From Streptomyces atratus (GTDB taxonomy: Bacteria > Actinomycetota > Actinomycetes > Streptomycetales > Streptomycetaceae): 64,000 bases of DNA. The translations under genes and the position numbers were made by a program. Within the stretch, counting starts at the first letter, position 1; every line of letters starts with the position of its first letter. The notes below the pieces were generated by a model. That model ran no database searches. It was given only the letters and a program-made list of their open reading frames with translations, and was not told where the DNA came from. The stretch lies in NCBI RefSeq assembly GCF_900119365.1, contig NZ_FPJO01000006.1:272565-336564 (forward strand), read 5' to 3'. Shown here piece by piece: positions 50,966 to 60,908 of the stretch.

Positions 50966-50993
50966 CATAACCAGGTTGTAGAACCTGGTTATG
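50966..50993. promoter_or_regulatory. Perfect palindromic operator (CATAACCAGGTT-GTAG-AACCTGGTTATG)
   Basis: Two 12-bp perfect arms flank a 4-bp spacer. The site is between the HTH regulator start (50933) and the alpha/beta hydrolase start (51007), 13 bases before the latter. It should be the dimer site of the adjacent HTH protein, controlling both genes. Confidence 0.85.
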
Positions 50994-51006
50994 ACTGGCA
51001 GGGTCG

Positions 51007-51840
51007 ATGCCCATGCCCACCTTCTTCGCACCTGACGGAACCCGGCTCGCCTACCGCGTACACGGCGACGGCGACCCGGTCGTCTGCGTCCCCGGCGGAC
51101 CTGCGGACTCCCGCTACCTCGGCGACCTCGGCGGCCTGTCGGCGCACCGCCGGCTGATCGTCCTGGACCTTCGCGGCACCGGGCGGTCCGCGATCCCCGA
51201 GGACACCTCCTCCTACCGCTGCGACCGCCTCGTCGCGGACGTCGAGGCCCTGCGCGGCCACCTCGGACTCGCCCGGATCGATCTGCTCGGCCACTCCGCC
51301 GGAGCGAACCTCGCGACGCAGTACGCGGCGCGTCATCCGAAGAACGTCGGCCGGCTCGCCCTGGTCGCCCCCGGCACCCGGGCCCTCGGAGTCACGATCA
51401 CCGGGGAGATGCGACGTGAGCTCGCACTGCTTCGCAGGAACGAGCCGTGGTTCCCGGCGGCGTTCGCCGCCCTGGAGGCGATCACCGAGGGAACCGGCAG
51501 CGACTGGGAGGCCATCAGCCCCTTCTTCTGCGGCCGTTGGGACGCCGCGGCGCAGCAGCACCGGGCGGCGAGCAGGCCGGACAACGAGGAGGCCGTCACC
51601 CTCTTCGCGGCCGAAGGCGCCTTCACGCCGGATGCCACCCGTGCGGAGCTCGCCGGCTTCGGGGCCCCCGTCCTGCTGCTCGCCGGAGAGTTCGATGTGA
51701 ACAGCCCTCCCAGGTCGGTGGCCGAGGCGGCCGAGCTGTTCCCCGAAGCTGTACTCGCCGTGCAGCCAGGGGCAGGTCACTGCCCCTGGCTGGACGACGC
51801 GGACCGGTTCGTGGCAACTGTTGCGGCGTTCCTGGGGTGA
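51007..51840 (+). CDS. Alpha/beta hydrolase
   Basis: The protein has 277 residues. VVCVPGGPADSRYLGDLGGL gives the oxyanion region (PGGP), LIVLDLRGTGRSAIP the following strand, IDLLGHSAGANLATQYAARH the nucleophile elbow GHSAG and VQPGAGHCPWLDDADRFVAT the catalytic His. It may act on lactones, epoxides or esters. Start codons at 51007 and 51013 are both possible. It is divergent from the HTH regulator with a palindromic operator in between. Confidence 0.88.
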   Translation: MPMPTFFAPDGTRLAYRVHGDGDPVVCVPGGPADSRYLGDLGGLSAHRRLIVLDLRGTGRSAIPEDTSSYRCDRLVADVEALRGHLGLARIDLLGHSAGANLATQYAARHPKNVGRLALVAPGTRALGVTITGEMRRELALLRRNEPWFPAAFAALEAITEGTGSDWEAISPFFCGRWDAAAQQHRAASRPDNEEAVTLFAAEGAFTPDATRAELAGFGAPVLLLAGEFDVNSPPRSVAEAAELFPEAVLAVQPGAGHCPWLDDADRFVATVAAFLG

Positions 51841-51861
51841 AGCCCGTACTACGCCTTCCTC

Positions 51862-52821
51862 CTACTGCTGCGCGAAGCGCTCGAACGCCGCGTACAGAGC
51901 CGCGCTCATGGCGGCGCTGCCCTTGTGTCCCGAGTCCTCGATGACCACGAGTTCCGCGCCGGGCCAGGCATGGGCGAGTTCCCAGGCCGTGTCGAGCGGT
52001 CCGCTGATGTCGAGGCGGCCGTGGATCAGGACGCCGGGGATGCCTGCCAGGCGTCCCACGTCGCGGATCAACTGGCCTTCCTCCAGCCAGGCCCCATGGG
52101 CGAAGTAGTGCGAGCAGATCCGTACGAGCCCCAGCATGGCCCGGGGCGGCCTGCTGCCGTACGGGTTGGGTGAGCCGTTCGGCTCCGCGGAGAGGACCGC
52201 GTCCTCCCAGGCGCACCAGTCGGTCGCGGCCTTGGCCCGCACTTCCGGGTCGGGGTGCTCCATGCGGCGCGCGTACGCTCCGACGAGGTCGCCGTCCCGG
52301 TCGACCTCGGGGACGCCTTCCCGGAACCGCTGCCATGCCTCCGGAAAGAAGCGGCCTGCGCCCCGGTAGAGCCAGTCGATCTCGGAGCGGCGGGTGCTGG
52401 TGACCGCGGCGAGCACGATCTCGGACACCCGCTCCGGGTACCGCTCGGCGTACGCGAGGCTGAGCGTGGAGCCCCAGGAGCCGCCGAAGAGCAACCACCG
52501 GTCGACGCCGAGGTGTTCGCGCAGCAGCTCCATGTCGGCGATCAGATGCTCGGTGGTGTTGAGCTCCATGTCGGTGCCGGGGTCGGCGGCATGGGGCGTG
52601 CTCCGGCCGCATCCGCGCTGGTCGAAGAGGATGATCCGGTAGCGCTCCGGGTCGAAGGACTTGCGCGGGCCCGTCGAGCAGCCCGAACCGGGGCCGCCAT
52701 GGACGACGAGGGCGGGCTTCCCGTCGGGGTTTCCGCAGGTCTCCCAGTAGATGAGGTTTCCGTCGCCGGTGTCGAGCATGCCGTGGTCGTAGGGATCGAT
52801 CGGCGGGTACGGGGCTGTCAT
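51862..52821 (-). CDS. pip: Proline iminopeptidase (S33)
   Basis: The protein has 319 residues from the ATG at 52821. GKPALVVHGGPGSGCSTGPR holds the HGGPGSG oxyanion motif, RIILFDQRGCGRSTPHA the next strand, DRWLLFGGSWGSTLSLAYAE the nucleophile elbow GGSWGSTL typical of proline iminopeptidases, and VVIEDSGHKGSAAMSAALYA the catalytic His. PIP removes N-terminal proline from peptides. The C-terminal part RDVGRLAGIPGVLIHGRLDI SGPLDTAWELAHAWPGAELV also fits. It converges with the alpha/beta hydrolase at 51840. Confidence 0.92.
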   Translation of the reverse strand: MTAPYPPIDPYDHGMLDTGDGNLIYWETCGNPDGKPALVVHGGPGSGCSTGPRKSFDPERYRIILFDQRGCGRSTPHAADPGTDMELNTTEHLIADMELLREHLGVDRWLLFGGSWGSTLSLAYAERYPERVSEIVLAAVTSTRRSEIDWLYRGAGRFFPEAWQRFREGVPEVDRDGDLVGAYARRMEHPDPEVRAKAATDWCAWEDAVLSAEPNGSPNPYGSRPPRAMLGLVRICSHYFAHGAWLEEGQLIRDVGRLAGIPGVLIHGRLDISGPLDTAWELAHAWPGAELVVIEDSGHKGSAAMSAALYAAFERFAQQ

Positions 52822-52970
52822 GTCCGTTTCTCCTCCATCGGGTTCGCCGCAGGCACAAGTCGAACACGATACGCGTGAATCGCTGACGTCACCTGTTTGA
52901 CCGGTGACGAGCTGCGTGGGACAGTCGTGCACGTTCGGGTCCGCACTTCGGCACGCACGGAGGGCTTCAC

Positions 52971-53099
52971 GTGATCGACAGGCGCACGTTCAGCAAGGCC
53001 CTGGGACTGGGCACCGGCACGACCGCCGCTTCCCTGGCGGGCCTGGCGGCCCCCTCGTGGATGTCCTTCTCCTGCCTGGCCGCCGATCTCGGTCTGTAG
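52971..53099 (+). pseudogene. Tat signal peptide stub of a lost secreted enzyme
   Basis: The GTG at 52971 begins IDRRTFSKALGLGTGTTAAS LAGLAAPSWMSFSC, a perfect twin-arginine signal (RRTFSKALGLG) followed by a hydrophobic stretch, ending at a TAG after 42 residues. Many Streptomyces secreted hydrolases start this way. Nothing of a mature enzyme remains, so only the export signal of a larger gene is left. GAGGGCTTCAC precedes the start. Confidence 0.65.
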
Positions 53100-53159
53100 G
53101 GCGGCCCTGGAGCCTGCTAGGCTCACGAGAGCTTTGATCATGCGTTGAGGAGACCAGAC

Positions 53160-53189
53160 ATGGTGGGTGACGACGACATCTCGGGGTGA
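53160..53189 (+). CDS. Short leader peptide (MVGDDDISG) of an ABC-F gene, candidate attenuator
   Basis: A nine-codon ORF follows a good ribosome binding site (TTGAGGAGACC). It contains three consecutive Asp codons and ends at 53189 just inside a hairpin. It lies 127 bases upstream of the first ABC-F gene. Leaders of this kind control many ABC-F and other ribosome-protection genes by stalling on a drug-bound ribosome. Confidence 0.55.
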   Translation: MVGDDDISG

Positions 53190-53243
53190 TACCCCGACCT
53201 GTCAGGCCACCGGCCGATGCCCAGGAGCATCGCCGTCGTGGCC
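53182..53243 (+). promoter_or_regulatory. Attenuator-like hairpins between leader ORF and ABC-F gene
   Basis: CGGGGT-GAT-ACCCCG (53182-53196) overlaps the stop of the leader ORF. A longer hairpin (GGCCAC at 53205-53210 with GTGGCC at 53238-53243, enclosing CGATGC and GCATCG arms) follows. A ribosome stalled on the leader would block the first hairpin and change folding of the second. Confidence 0.55.
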
Positions 53244-53315
53244 GTTCAGTCGTCCCCTTCTTCCATGTCCCGGGCACCAGTCTCTGCCTGCCCGTATCTC
53301 TTTCGAGGTCTCTTC

Positions 53316-54950
<1,635 letters not shown>

Positions 54951-55033
54951 GCCGCTGACGTGCCGACCGGGTCCGCGTCCGAGGTGGGTCACCACCCGGC
55001 GGGCCGAACACTGATCACGTCAGGTGGACCACC

Positions 55034-56728
55034 ATGTCTCGACCGGCCCTGCTCGCCCACGACGTCGTCCGCACCCTGGGGACCAAGCGGGTCCTCGACG
55101 GCGTCTCCCTCACCGCCTCCCCCGGCCACCGCATCGGGCTGATCGGGGAGAACGGCGTCGGCAAGTCGACGCTGCTGCGTCTGCTCGCCGGAGTGGACGA
55201 ACCCGATGCCGGGACCGTCACACGCCCGGCCGACCTGGGCTTCCTGCACCAGGAGATGCCGTTCGACGACATGTCGACGATCGCCGACGTGCTGGACGAA
55301 GCCCTGCGCGAGGCCCGTGACGACCTGGCCGAGCTCGAACGTCTCACCGAGCGGCTCGCCCATGTCCCGCAGGACTCCCCCGGGTACGCCGAACTGCTCG
55401 ACGCGTACGGCCGGCGGCTCGAACAGGCTCAGGAGCGGGAGGTCTGGGACGCGGACCGGCGTGCCGCGATCGTGCTCGACGGGCTCGGCCTCGGCGCGTT
55501 CCGGCACGACCGGGCGCTCGGCTCCCTCTCCGGCGGGCAGCGCGGCCGTCTGGCGCTGGCCGCTCTGCTGGTCCGGCGCCCTTCGGCACTGCTGCTGGAC
55601 GAGCCGACCAACCATCTCGACGACGGAGCCGCCGCCTTCCTGGAGGAGCAGGTGCGCGGCCTGCCCGGGGTCGTCGTGGTGGCCAGCCACGACCGGGCCT
55701 TCCTCGACGCCGTCTGCACGGATCTGATCGACCTCGATCCGGCCGTGGACGGCCCGGTCCGCTACGGCGGCAACTACAGCGCCTACCTGGCCGAGAAGCG
55801 TGCCGAGCGGGAACGCTGGGAGCGGCGGTACGCCGAGGAGCAGGAGGAGCTGACGGCGCTGCGCCACTCGGCCGGTGTGACCGCGCACCGCGTGGCGCCC
55901 GACCGGGAGCGGCGCGACAACGAGAAGATGGGGTACGGCCACCGGGGCGGCCGGGTGCAGAGCCAGATCTCCCGGCGGGTGCGCAATGCCACCCGCAGGC
56001 TGGACGGGCTGGAGCGCAGGCAGGTCGGTGAGCCGCCGCAGCCGCTGCGTTTCCACGGGACCGCGCTCGCCGTCACCGTTTCGCCCGCCGAGGGGTCGGT
56101 GGACGAGGCCCTGGTCTCCCTCCGCGATGTGCGGGTGCCGGGCCGGCTGGCCGTCGGGCGCCTGGACGTACCGGCGACCGAGCGCCTCCTCGTCACGGGA
56201 GGAAACGGCGCGGGCAAGTCGACGCTGCTGTCCGTGCTCGCCGGGCGGCTCGCGGCCGAGGGCGAGGTGCGGCGGCGGCAGGGGCTGACGGTGGGTCTGC
56301 TGGCCCAGGACACCGTGTTCGGCCGTCCCGACCGGACCGGGTGTGAGACCTACGAGCTCTCGCTCGGCGCCGAGCGGGCGGAGGCGGTCCCGCTGGGCTC
56401 GCTGGGTCTGCTGCACGAGGCGGATCTGGACAAGCCGGTCGGCCGGCTGTCGGTCGGTCAGCGCCGCAGGCTCGCGCTGGCGCTCCTGGTGGCGCGTCCA
56501 CCGGAGCTGCTGCTGCTCGACGAGCCCACGAACCACTTGTCCCCGCGGTTGTGCGACGAGCTGGAGGATGCCCTGGGCACGGGGCCCGGTGCGATCGTCC
56601 TGGCCAGCCACGACCGCTGGCTGCGCGGACGCTGGCAGGGCCGCGAGATCCGGCTGCGCTCCGGCCGGGAGCACGGGGAGGGCAGCACGGGGACGACCAC
56701 CGGTCCGGCAGGTGACGAGCCTTGCTGA
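55034..56728 (+). CDS. Second ABC-F type ATPase
   Basis: The protein has 564 residues. GHRIGLIGENGVGKSTLLRL (Walker A 1), LGSLSGGQRGRLALAALLVR and LLLDEPTNHLDDGAAAFLEE; LVTGGNGAGKSTLLSVLAGR (Walker A 2), GRLSVGQRRRLALALLVARP (signature with SVGQ) and LLLDEPTNHLSPRLCDELED. The linker YLAEKRAERERWERRYAEEQ EELTALRHSAGVT is shorter than in its neighbour. Related to ABC-F proteins of macrolide, lincosamide and streptogramin producers. It follows the first ABC-F gene by 83 bases in the same direction; having two adjacent suggests self-protection against a ribosome-targeting product, or paralogues of different specificity. Confidence 0.9.
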   Translation: MSRPALLAHDVVRTLGTKRVLDGVSLTASPGHRIGLIGENGVGKSTLLRLLAGVDEPDAGTVTRPADLGFLHQEMPFDDMSTIADVLDEALREARDDLAELERLTERLAHVPQDSPGYAELLDAYGRRLEQAQEREVWDADRRAAIVLDGLGLGAFRHDRALGSLSGGQRGRLALAALLVRRPSALLLDEPTNHLDDGAAAFLEEQVRGLPGVVVVASHDRAFLDAVCTDLIDLDPAVDGPVRYGGNYSAYLAEKRAERERWERRYAEEQEELTALRHSAGVTAHRVAPDRERRDNEKMGYGHRGGRVQSQISRRVRNATRRLDGLERRQVGEPPQPLRFHGTALAVTVSPAEGSVDEALVSLRDVRVPGRLAVGRLDVPATERLLVTGGNGAGKSTLLSVLAGRLAAEGEVRRRQGLTVGLLAQDTVFGRPDRTGCETYELSLGAERAEAVPLGSLGLLHEADLDKPVGRLSVGQRRRLALALLVARPPELLLLDEPTNHLSPRLCDELEDALGTGPGAIVLASHDRWLRGRWQGREIRLRSGREHGEGSTGTTTGPAGDEPC

Positions 56729-56756
56729 CGCAATAGTCACCTGCCAGAATGGTGAT

Positions 56757-57326
56757 GTGAATCCGGACCATGTCTTCGTATGCGGAAACCCGTCGCTCGA
56801 CTTCGCCGCGACACTCCGGGCACGGCGCTCGGTGCGGTTCGAGATGTTCGTGACGCCGGAACGGCTGCGGGCGTGGTACCTGGAATCCGGCATCGTCGAC
56901 GCGGTCTCCCCCGGCGACCAGGCCGACGTCGACCGCGCGAAGGCCGTACGGGAGGCCGTCCACCAGCTGGTCACGGCCCGTCGGCTCGGTGAGGAGTACA
57001 CCGACGAGGCACTGGACGTGCTGAACGGTGCGGCGCGCAAACCGCCCGCCGCACCGCAGCTCACCGCCTCGGGGCGGTGGACGGAAGCGACGCCGGACGA
57101 AGCCCTGTCCACCGTGGCGCGCCTTGCGGTCGAGCTCCTGAGCGGGCCGGACGTACCCCTGCTCAAGGAGTGCGGCAATCCCGAGTGCACCCGTATCTAC
57201 ATCGACCGCTCCCGGGGCATGCGGCGGCAGTGGTGCGGCATGGAGTCCTGCGGCAACAAGATCAAGGCGGCCGCCTACCGCGCGCGCAAGAAGAGCGCAC
57301 ACGCCGCCGCGGCTGCCGCGCAGTAG
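56757..57326 (+). CDS. CGNR zinc-finger (ABATE) transcription regulator
   Basis: The protein has 189 residues. The N-terminal ABATE domain (NPDHVFVCGNPSLDFAATLR, PERLRAWYLESGIVDAVSPG) is followed by the CGNR zinc finger CGNPECTRIYIDRSRGMRRQ WCGMESCGNKIKAAAYRARKK, with four Cys. The GTG at 56757 has no Shine-Dalgarno; TTGCTG and CAGAAT elements and TCACC-N9-GGTGA (56737-56755) lie just before it, so the transcript may be leaderless and autoregulated. It directly follows the ABC-F genes. Confidence 0.85.
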   Translation: MNPDHVFVCGNPSLDFAATLRARRSVRFEMFVTPERLRAWYLESGIVDAVSPGDQADVDRAKAVREAVHQLVTARRLGEEYTDEALDVLNGAARKPPAAPQLTASGRWTEATPDEALSTVARLAVELLSGPDVPLLKECGNPECTRIYIDRSRGMRRQWCGMESCGNKIKAAAYRARKKSAHAAAAAAQ

Positions 57327-57357
57327 GGGCGGCGGCGGGAGTTCCGGACGGCCCCCG

Positions 57358-57376
57358 CTCCGGCCGGTGGCCGGAG
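57358..57376. terminator. Hairpin between convergent CGNR and epoxidase genes
   Basis: CTCCGGCC (57358-57365) pairs with GGCCGGAG (57369-57376) with a 3-base loop. It lies 32 bases past the end of the CGNR gene and 29 before the end of the epoxidase gene. Confidence 0.5.
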
Positions 57377-57404
57377 GAGGGCGGCCTGGGGGTGGGTCGT
57401 CGGC

Positions 57405-58823
57405 TCAGCCGACGGCGCAGCTGCGGGCGGGCAGGACGGCGAGCTCCTCCGGTCGCAGCGGCGGCTCGGTCAGCGCCGGGACCTCGAATCCGCGGCGCAG
57501 CGCGGCGAGCAGCCACGGGGTCTGGATCTCGGCGACGGAGGCGGAGAGGGTCATCAGGCCGACGGCGGCACGGCTGACCTCGCGGTTGCGGGTCGCGACA
57601 CTGCTCATCACGTCCGAATCGCGTCGCCGGGTGCCGTCGTCGTCGGTCAGCCGCGGGTCGCGGCTGTCGACCTCGACGTGGGGGTAGTTCACGTCGCCGG
57701 ACGTGGCCAGCATCCAGGCGTCGTCGACCGCCTTGGCGACGGCGCGCTGAACGGCACGGCCGAGGCCGGGGTCCAGGTCCCGCAGTTGTATCTGCTTCTC
57801 GAAGGCCGCGACACTGCGGGCGGCGGCGCTCATGCCGTGCCCGTAGACGGGGTTGAAGGCCGTCGCCGCGTCGCCGAGCACCACCAGGCCCGCGGGCCAG
57901 GCCGCGAGACGGTCGTAGTGCAGGCGCCGGTTGACGGTGGAGCGGGAGCGCTGCACGGCGGTCAGCGGCTCCAGGCCGGCGATCAGGTCCCCGATCAGGG
58001 GGTGCCGGACGCTTTCACGCGCGTACTCCATGAACCCGGCCGCGTCCGCGGGCGGTTCGCCGCCGCGGGTACCGGAGAGCGTGACGATCCAGCGGTCGCC
58101 CTCGATGGGCATCAGCACGGCGTTGCGTCCCGGTCCGCCCTGTCGCGAGTCCGCGAGCACGCTGACCAGCGGGAAGGTGCCGCCGGGGGTCTCGGGTGCG
58201 CGGAAGATGCGGGTCGCGTAGACCATGCCGGTGTCGACGGTCTCCTCTTGCGGAGCCGCGATGCCCAGGCCGCCCAGCCAGCGCTTCATGGCGGAGCCAC
58301 GCCCGGTGGTGTCGACGACGATGTCGGCCTCCAGCACCCGCTCCTCGCCGGTTGCGCTGTCGCGTACCCGGACTCCGGTGACCCGTTCGGCGGTACCGGT
58401 CAGTTCGAGCGCCTCGGTCCGGTCGAGAACCGAGATACGGGGGTTGCGCAGCGCCTGGTCGCGCACGGTCCAGTCGAGCAGCGCGCGGCTGCAGGCAAGG
58501 GTGAACCCGGTCTCCGGAAAACGGTGCTGCCATCCGAAGGCGGTGTAGGAAACGAGACCGTTCGGAATTCCGATACGGTGCGCGCCGGCCGCGATGAGAC
58601 GGTCGGTCGTTCCCGGCAGGAGCGACTCCATGATTCGGGCGCCGCCGGACCACAGAATGTGGCAGTGGCGGGCCTGTGGAACACCCTTGCGGAGCTCCGG
58701 CCCGTGCGGGTATTCATCGCGGTCGATGACTGTTACGTCGTCGACATACCGGACCAGCATCGAAGAGGTGAGCGCGCCGGCGAAACCACCGCCCAACACC
58801 ACGGCACGTCGATTTCCAGTCAT
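57405..58823 (-). CDS. FAD-dependent polyene epoxidase, Lsd18/MonCI type (polyether biosynthesis)
   Basis: The protein has 472 residues. [20 protein letters not shown] is the FAD-binding GxGxxG-type loop; [60 protein letters not shown] and [26 protein letters not shown] (the second FAD motif, GD) match the Lsd18 (lasalocid) and MonCI (monensin) epoxidases very closely over the entire length. These epoxidise two alkenes of a linear polyene before epoxide-opening cyclisation to a polyether. The neighbouring PKS end and exporters fit a polyether cluster. The gene divergent from it at 59086 is an exporter ATPase. Confidence 0.75.
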   Translation of the reverse strand: MTGNRRAVVLGGGFAGALTSSMLVRYVDDVTVIDRDEYPHGPELRKGVPQARHCHILWSGGARIMESLLPGTTDRLIAAGAHRIGIPNGLVSYTAFGWQHRFPETGFTLACSRALLDWTVRDQALRNPRISVLDRTEALELTGTAERVTGVRVRDSATGEERVLEADIVVDTTGRGSAMKRWLGGLGIAAPQEETVDTGMVYATRIFRAPETPGGTFPLVSVLADSRQGGPGRNAVLMPIEGDRWIVTLSGTRGGEPPADAAGFMEYARESVRHPLIGDLIAGLEPLTAVQRSRSTVNRRLHYDRLAAWPAGLVVLGDAATAFNPVYGHGMSAAARSVAAFEKQIQLRDLDPGLGRAVQRAVAKAVDDAWMLATSGDVNYPHVEVDSRDPRLTDDDGTRRRDSDVMSSVATRNREVSRAAVGLMTLSASVAEIQTPWLLAALRRGFEVPALTEPPLRPEELAVLPARSCAVG

Positions 58824-58926
58824 CAGTCACCCGGTCCTTTCGCGCTGTGTGGAATCGCCAACTACCGTACGGTGAATCGGGTCGCGGTGATCCGTTCGCC
58901 CCGTGCCGCTCCCGAGACAGGGGTGC

Positions 58927-58947
58927 CTAGGGGTATGTCTAGGGGTA
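58927..58947. promoter_or_regulatory. Direct repeat CTAGGGGTA, candidate activator site
   Basis: CTAGGGGTA at 58927-58935 is repeated exactly at 58939-58947, a 12-bp period. It is in the 262-base divergent region between the epoxidase (start 58823) and the exporter ATPase (start 59086). Direct repeats near one helical turn are used by SARP and LuxR-type cluster activators, but the spacing of 12 is not a proven match. Confidence 0.5.
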
Positions 58948-59085
58948 ACCGGGATATTTTTCGGGGTGTACGGAGAAATCGCAGATCACCGTGGCGGCGA
59001 CTGGTCACAAGATGTTTTCTCTACGACAGAAATCCCTACATCTCTGGCTACCGAATGACTGGTCATCCTCATTAGAGTTCCGCCC

Positions 59086-60066
59086 ATGACGACAACACAC
59101 AGGGCGACACCGGTGGTTGCATTCACCGGCGCTGTCAAGGAGTTCGGCGCGGTGCGCGCCGTCGACGGACTCGATCTCACCATCGGACCAGGCGAGAGAG
59201 TCGCCCTGCTCGGACGCAACGGCGCGGGCAAGTCGACGGCCATCAGCCTGCTGCTGGGTCTCGACGACCCGTCCTCCGGCACGGTGGAACTGTTCGGGCA
59301 GACCCCGAGCCATGCGGTGACCGAGGGCCGGGTCGGCGCGATGCTGCAGGATTCCAAGCCGGTTTCCCGGGTGACGGTGCGTGAGCTGGTGTCCTTCGTC
59401 ACCCGTACGTATCCGAACCCGATGACGGTGGACGAGGCACTGGAGCTGGCGGGCCTGACCGAGCTGGCCGGGCGGCGCGCGGACAAGCTCTCCGGGGGGC
59501 AGGCCCAGCGGGTCAGCTTCGCCATCGCGCTGGCCGGGGACCCCGATCTGCTGGTGCTGGACGAGCCGACGGCCGCGCTCGACGTGGAGGCCCGCCGGCT
59601 GTTCTGGCAGTCGATGCGCGCCTTCACGGACCGCGGGAAGACGGTGCTGTTCTCCACGCACTATCTGGAGGAGGCGGACCAGAACGCCGACCGGATCGTC
59701 GTCATCGACCGCGGCCAGTTGATCGCCGACGGAAGCAGCGCCGAGATCAAGCACACGGTGGGGTCCAGCATGGTCTCCTTCACCGTGCCGGACGGGCCGG
59801 TGCCGGACAGCCTGGCCGCGCTGCCGGGTGTTCTGTCGGTCGAGGTCGTCGACGGCCGGGTGCGGCTGCGTACGTCGGACTCGGACGCGACGGTGAGCGC
59901 CCTGCCGGGCGTGGTGACGCCGCGCGGTCTCGAAGTCGCCCCGGCGGGCCTGGAGGACGCGTTCCTGGCCCTGACGGCGCACCACTCGGGTCGTGACGGG
60001 GGCCGCCCGTTCGTCCCCTCCGCCTCGTCCGATTCCGCTGTCCAGACCCCGAAGGCAGGCGCGTGA
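59086..60066 (+). CDS. ABC transporter ATP-binding protein
   Basis: The protein has 326 residues. RVALLGRNGAGKSTAISLLL is the Walker A, DKLSGGQAQRVSFAIALAGD the signature, LLVLDEPTAALDVEARRLFW the Walker B and FSTHYLEEADQNADRIVVID the switch. The C-terminal part (VPDSLAALPGVLSVEVVDGR, LEDAFLALTAHHS) is the domain found in drug exporters. It overlaps the permease start (TGATG), so the two are coupled. A second ABC exporter of the opposite strand lies further on, so the cluster has two exporters. Confidence 0.92.
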   Translation: MTTTHRATPVVAFTGAVKEFGAVRAVDGLDLTIGPGERVALLGRNGAGKSTAISLLLGLDDPSSGTVELFGQTPSHAVTEGRVGAMLQDSKPVSRVTVRELVSFVTRTYPNPMTVDEALELAGLTELAGRRADKLSGGQAQRVSFAIALAGDPDLLVLDEPTAALDVEARRLFWQSMRAFTDRGKTVLFSTHYLEEADQNADRIVVIDRGQLIADGSSAEIKHTVGSSMVSFTVPDGPVPDSLAALPGVLSVEVVDGRVRLRTSDSDATVSALPGVVTPRGLEVAPAGLEDAFLALTAHHSGRDGGRPFVPSASSDSAVQTPKAGA

Positions 60067-60812
60067 TGGCCAGTTCGATCGCCCTCGTTTCCAACTACGT
60101 AAATCTTGAGCTGCGTCGTACGTTCCGTGACACCGGCTTCGTGATCTTCGGCGTCGGCACGCCGGTGCTGATGTACATCATGTTCACCAATGTCGGCGGG
60201 GGCTCCGGCGGAACGGACGACTGGGCCGTGACCGCCATGGTCGGTCTGGCGGCGTACGGTGCGCTGAGCGCCGGGCTCAGCTCGGGCACGGCGGTCGCCG
60301 AGGACAAGGCCGTGGGGTGGCTTCGGCAGCTGCGGATCACGCCGCTGTCTCCGGCCCAGGTGGTCTTCGGGCGTGCGGTGACCGGCTCGCTGATGGTACT
60401 GCCGGCGATTGTGGTGGTCCTGCTCACGGCCATGATCGTCAATGGTGTGCGACTGGATGCCTGGCAGTGGCTCGTGCTGACGCTGCTGCTGTGGGTCGGC
60501 TCGCTGCCGTTCACCATGCTCGGGATCGCCAACGGCTACCAGCTCTCGTCCCAGACCACGAACGTCACGAACATCGTCTGCAACCTGGCTCTCGCGCTGG
60601 TCGGCGGGCTGTGGTTCCCCATCAGCGAGTTCCCGGGCTGGATGGCTTCGGTGGCCAAGTGGACGCCGGGTTACCGCTTCGGCGAACTGGGCTGGAACAC
60701 GACGGACGGCGAGGCGCCGAGCATGACGGGCATCGTGGTGCTGGTGGTCTGGCTGCTGGTCTTCGGCGCGTACGCGGCCTTTGCCTACCGCCGTTCGGGC
60801 CGTAAGGCGTAA
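60066..60812 (+). CDS. ABC-2 type transporter permease
   Basis: The protein has 248 residues with about six helices: GFVIFGVGTPVLMYIMFTNV, AVTAMVGLAAYGALSAGLSS, GSLMVLPAIVVVLLTAMIVN, LVLTLLLWVGSLPFTMLGIA, IVCNLALALVGGLWFPISEF and TGIVVLVVWLLVFGAYAAFA. The loop EDKAVGWLRQLRITPLSPAQ VVFGRAVTG precedes a helix as in other drug exporters. ATG at 60066, a GTG at 60063 also possible. It should move the cluster product or an intermediate. Confidence 0.88.
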   Translation: MASSIALVSNYVNLELRRTFRDTGFVIFGVGTPVLMYIMFTNVGGGSGGTDDWAVTAMVGLAAYGALSAGLSSGTAVAEDKAVGWLRQLRITPLSPAQVVFGRAVTGSLMVLPAIVVVLLTAMIVNGVRLDAWQWLVLTLLLWVGSLPFTMLGIANGYQLSSQTTNVTNIVCNLALALVGGLWFPISEFPGWMASVAKWTPGYRFGELGWNTTDGEAPSMTGIVVLVVWLLVFGAYAAFAYRRSGRKA

Positions 60813-60830
60813 GGCACGTAGGCCTTTTCT

Positions 60831-60891
60831 GTACAACACATGGCTGTGGGCGGCACCCGGTTCGGGTGCCGCCCACAGCCATGTGTTGTAC
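60831..60891. terminator. 28-bp perfect-stem bidirectional terminator
   Basis: 60831-60858 (GTACAACACATGGCTGTGGG then CGGCACCC) is exactly complementary to 60864-60891 with a 5-base loop (GGTTC). It lies between the ends of two convergent transcripts, the permease (+) at 60812 and the second exporter's permease (-) at 60909. It is very long and perfect. Confidence 0.9.
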
Positions 60892-60908
60892 GGAGGTGCG
60901 GTGCCGGG

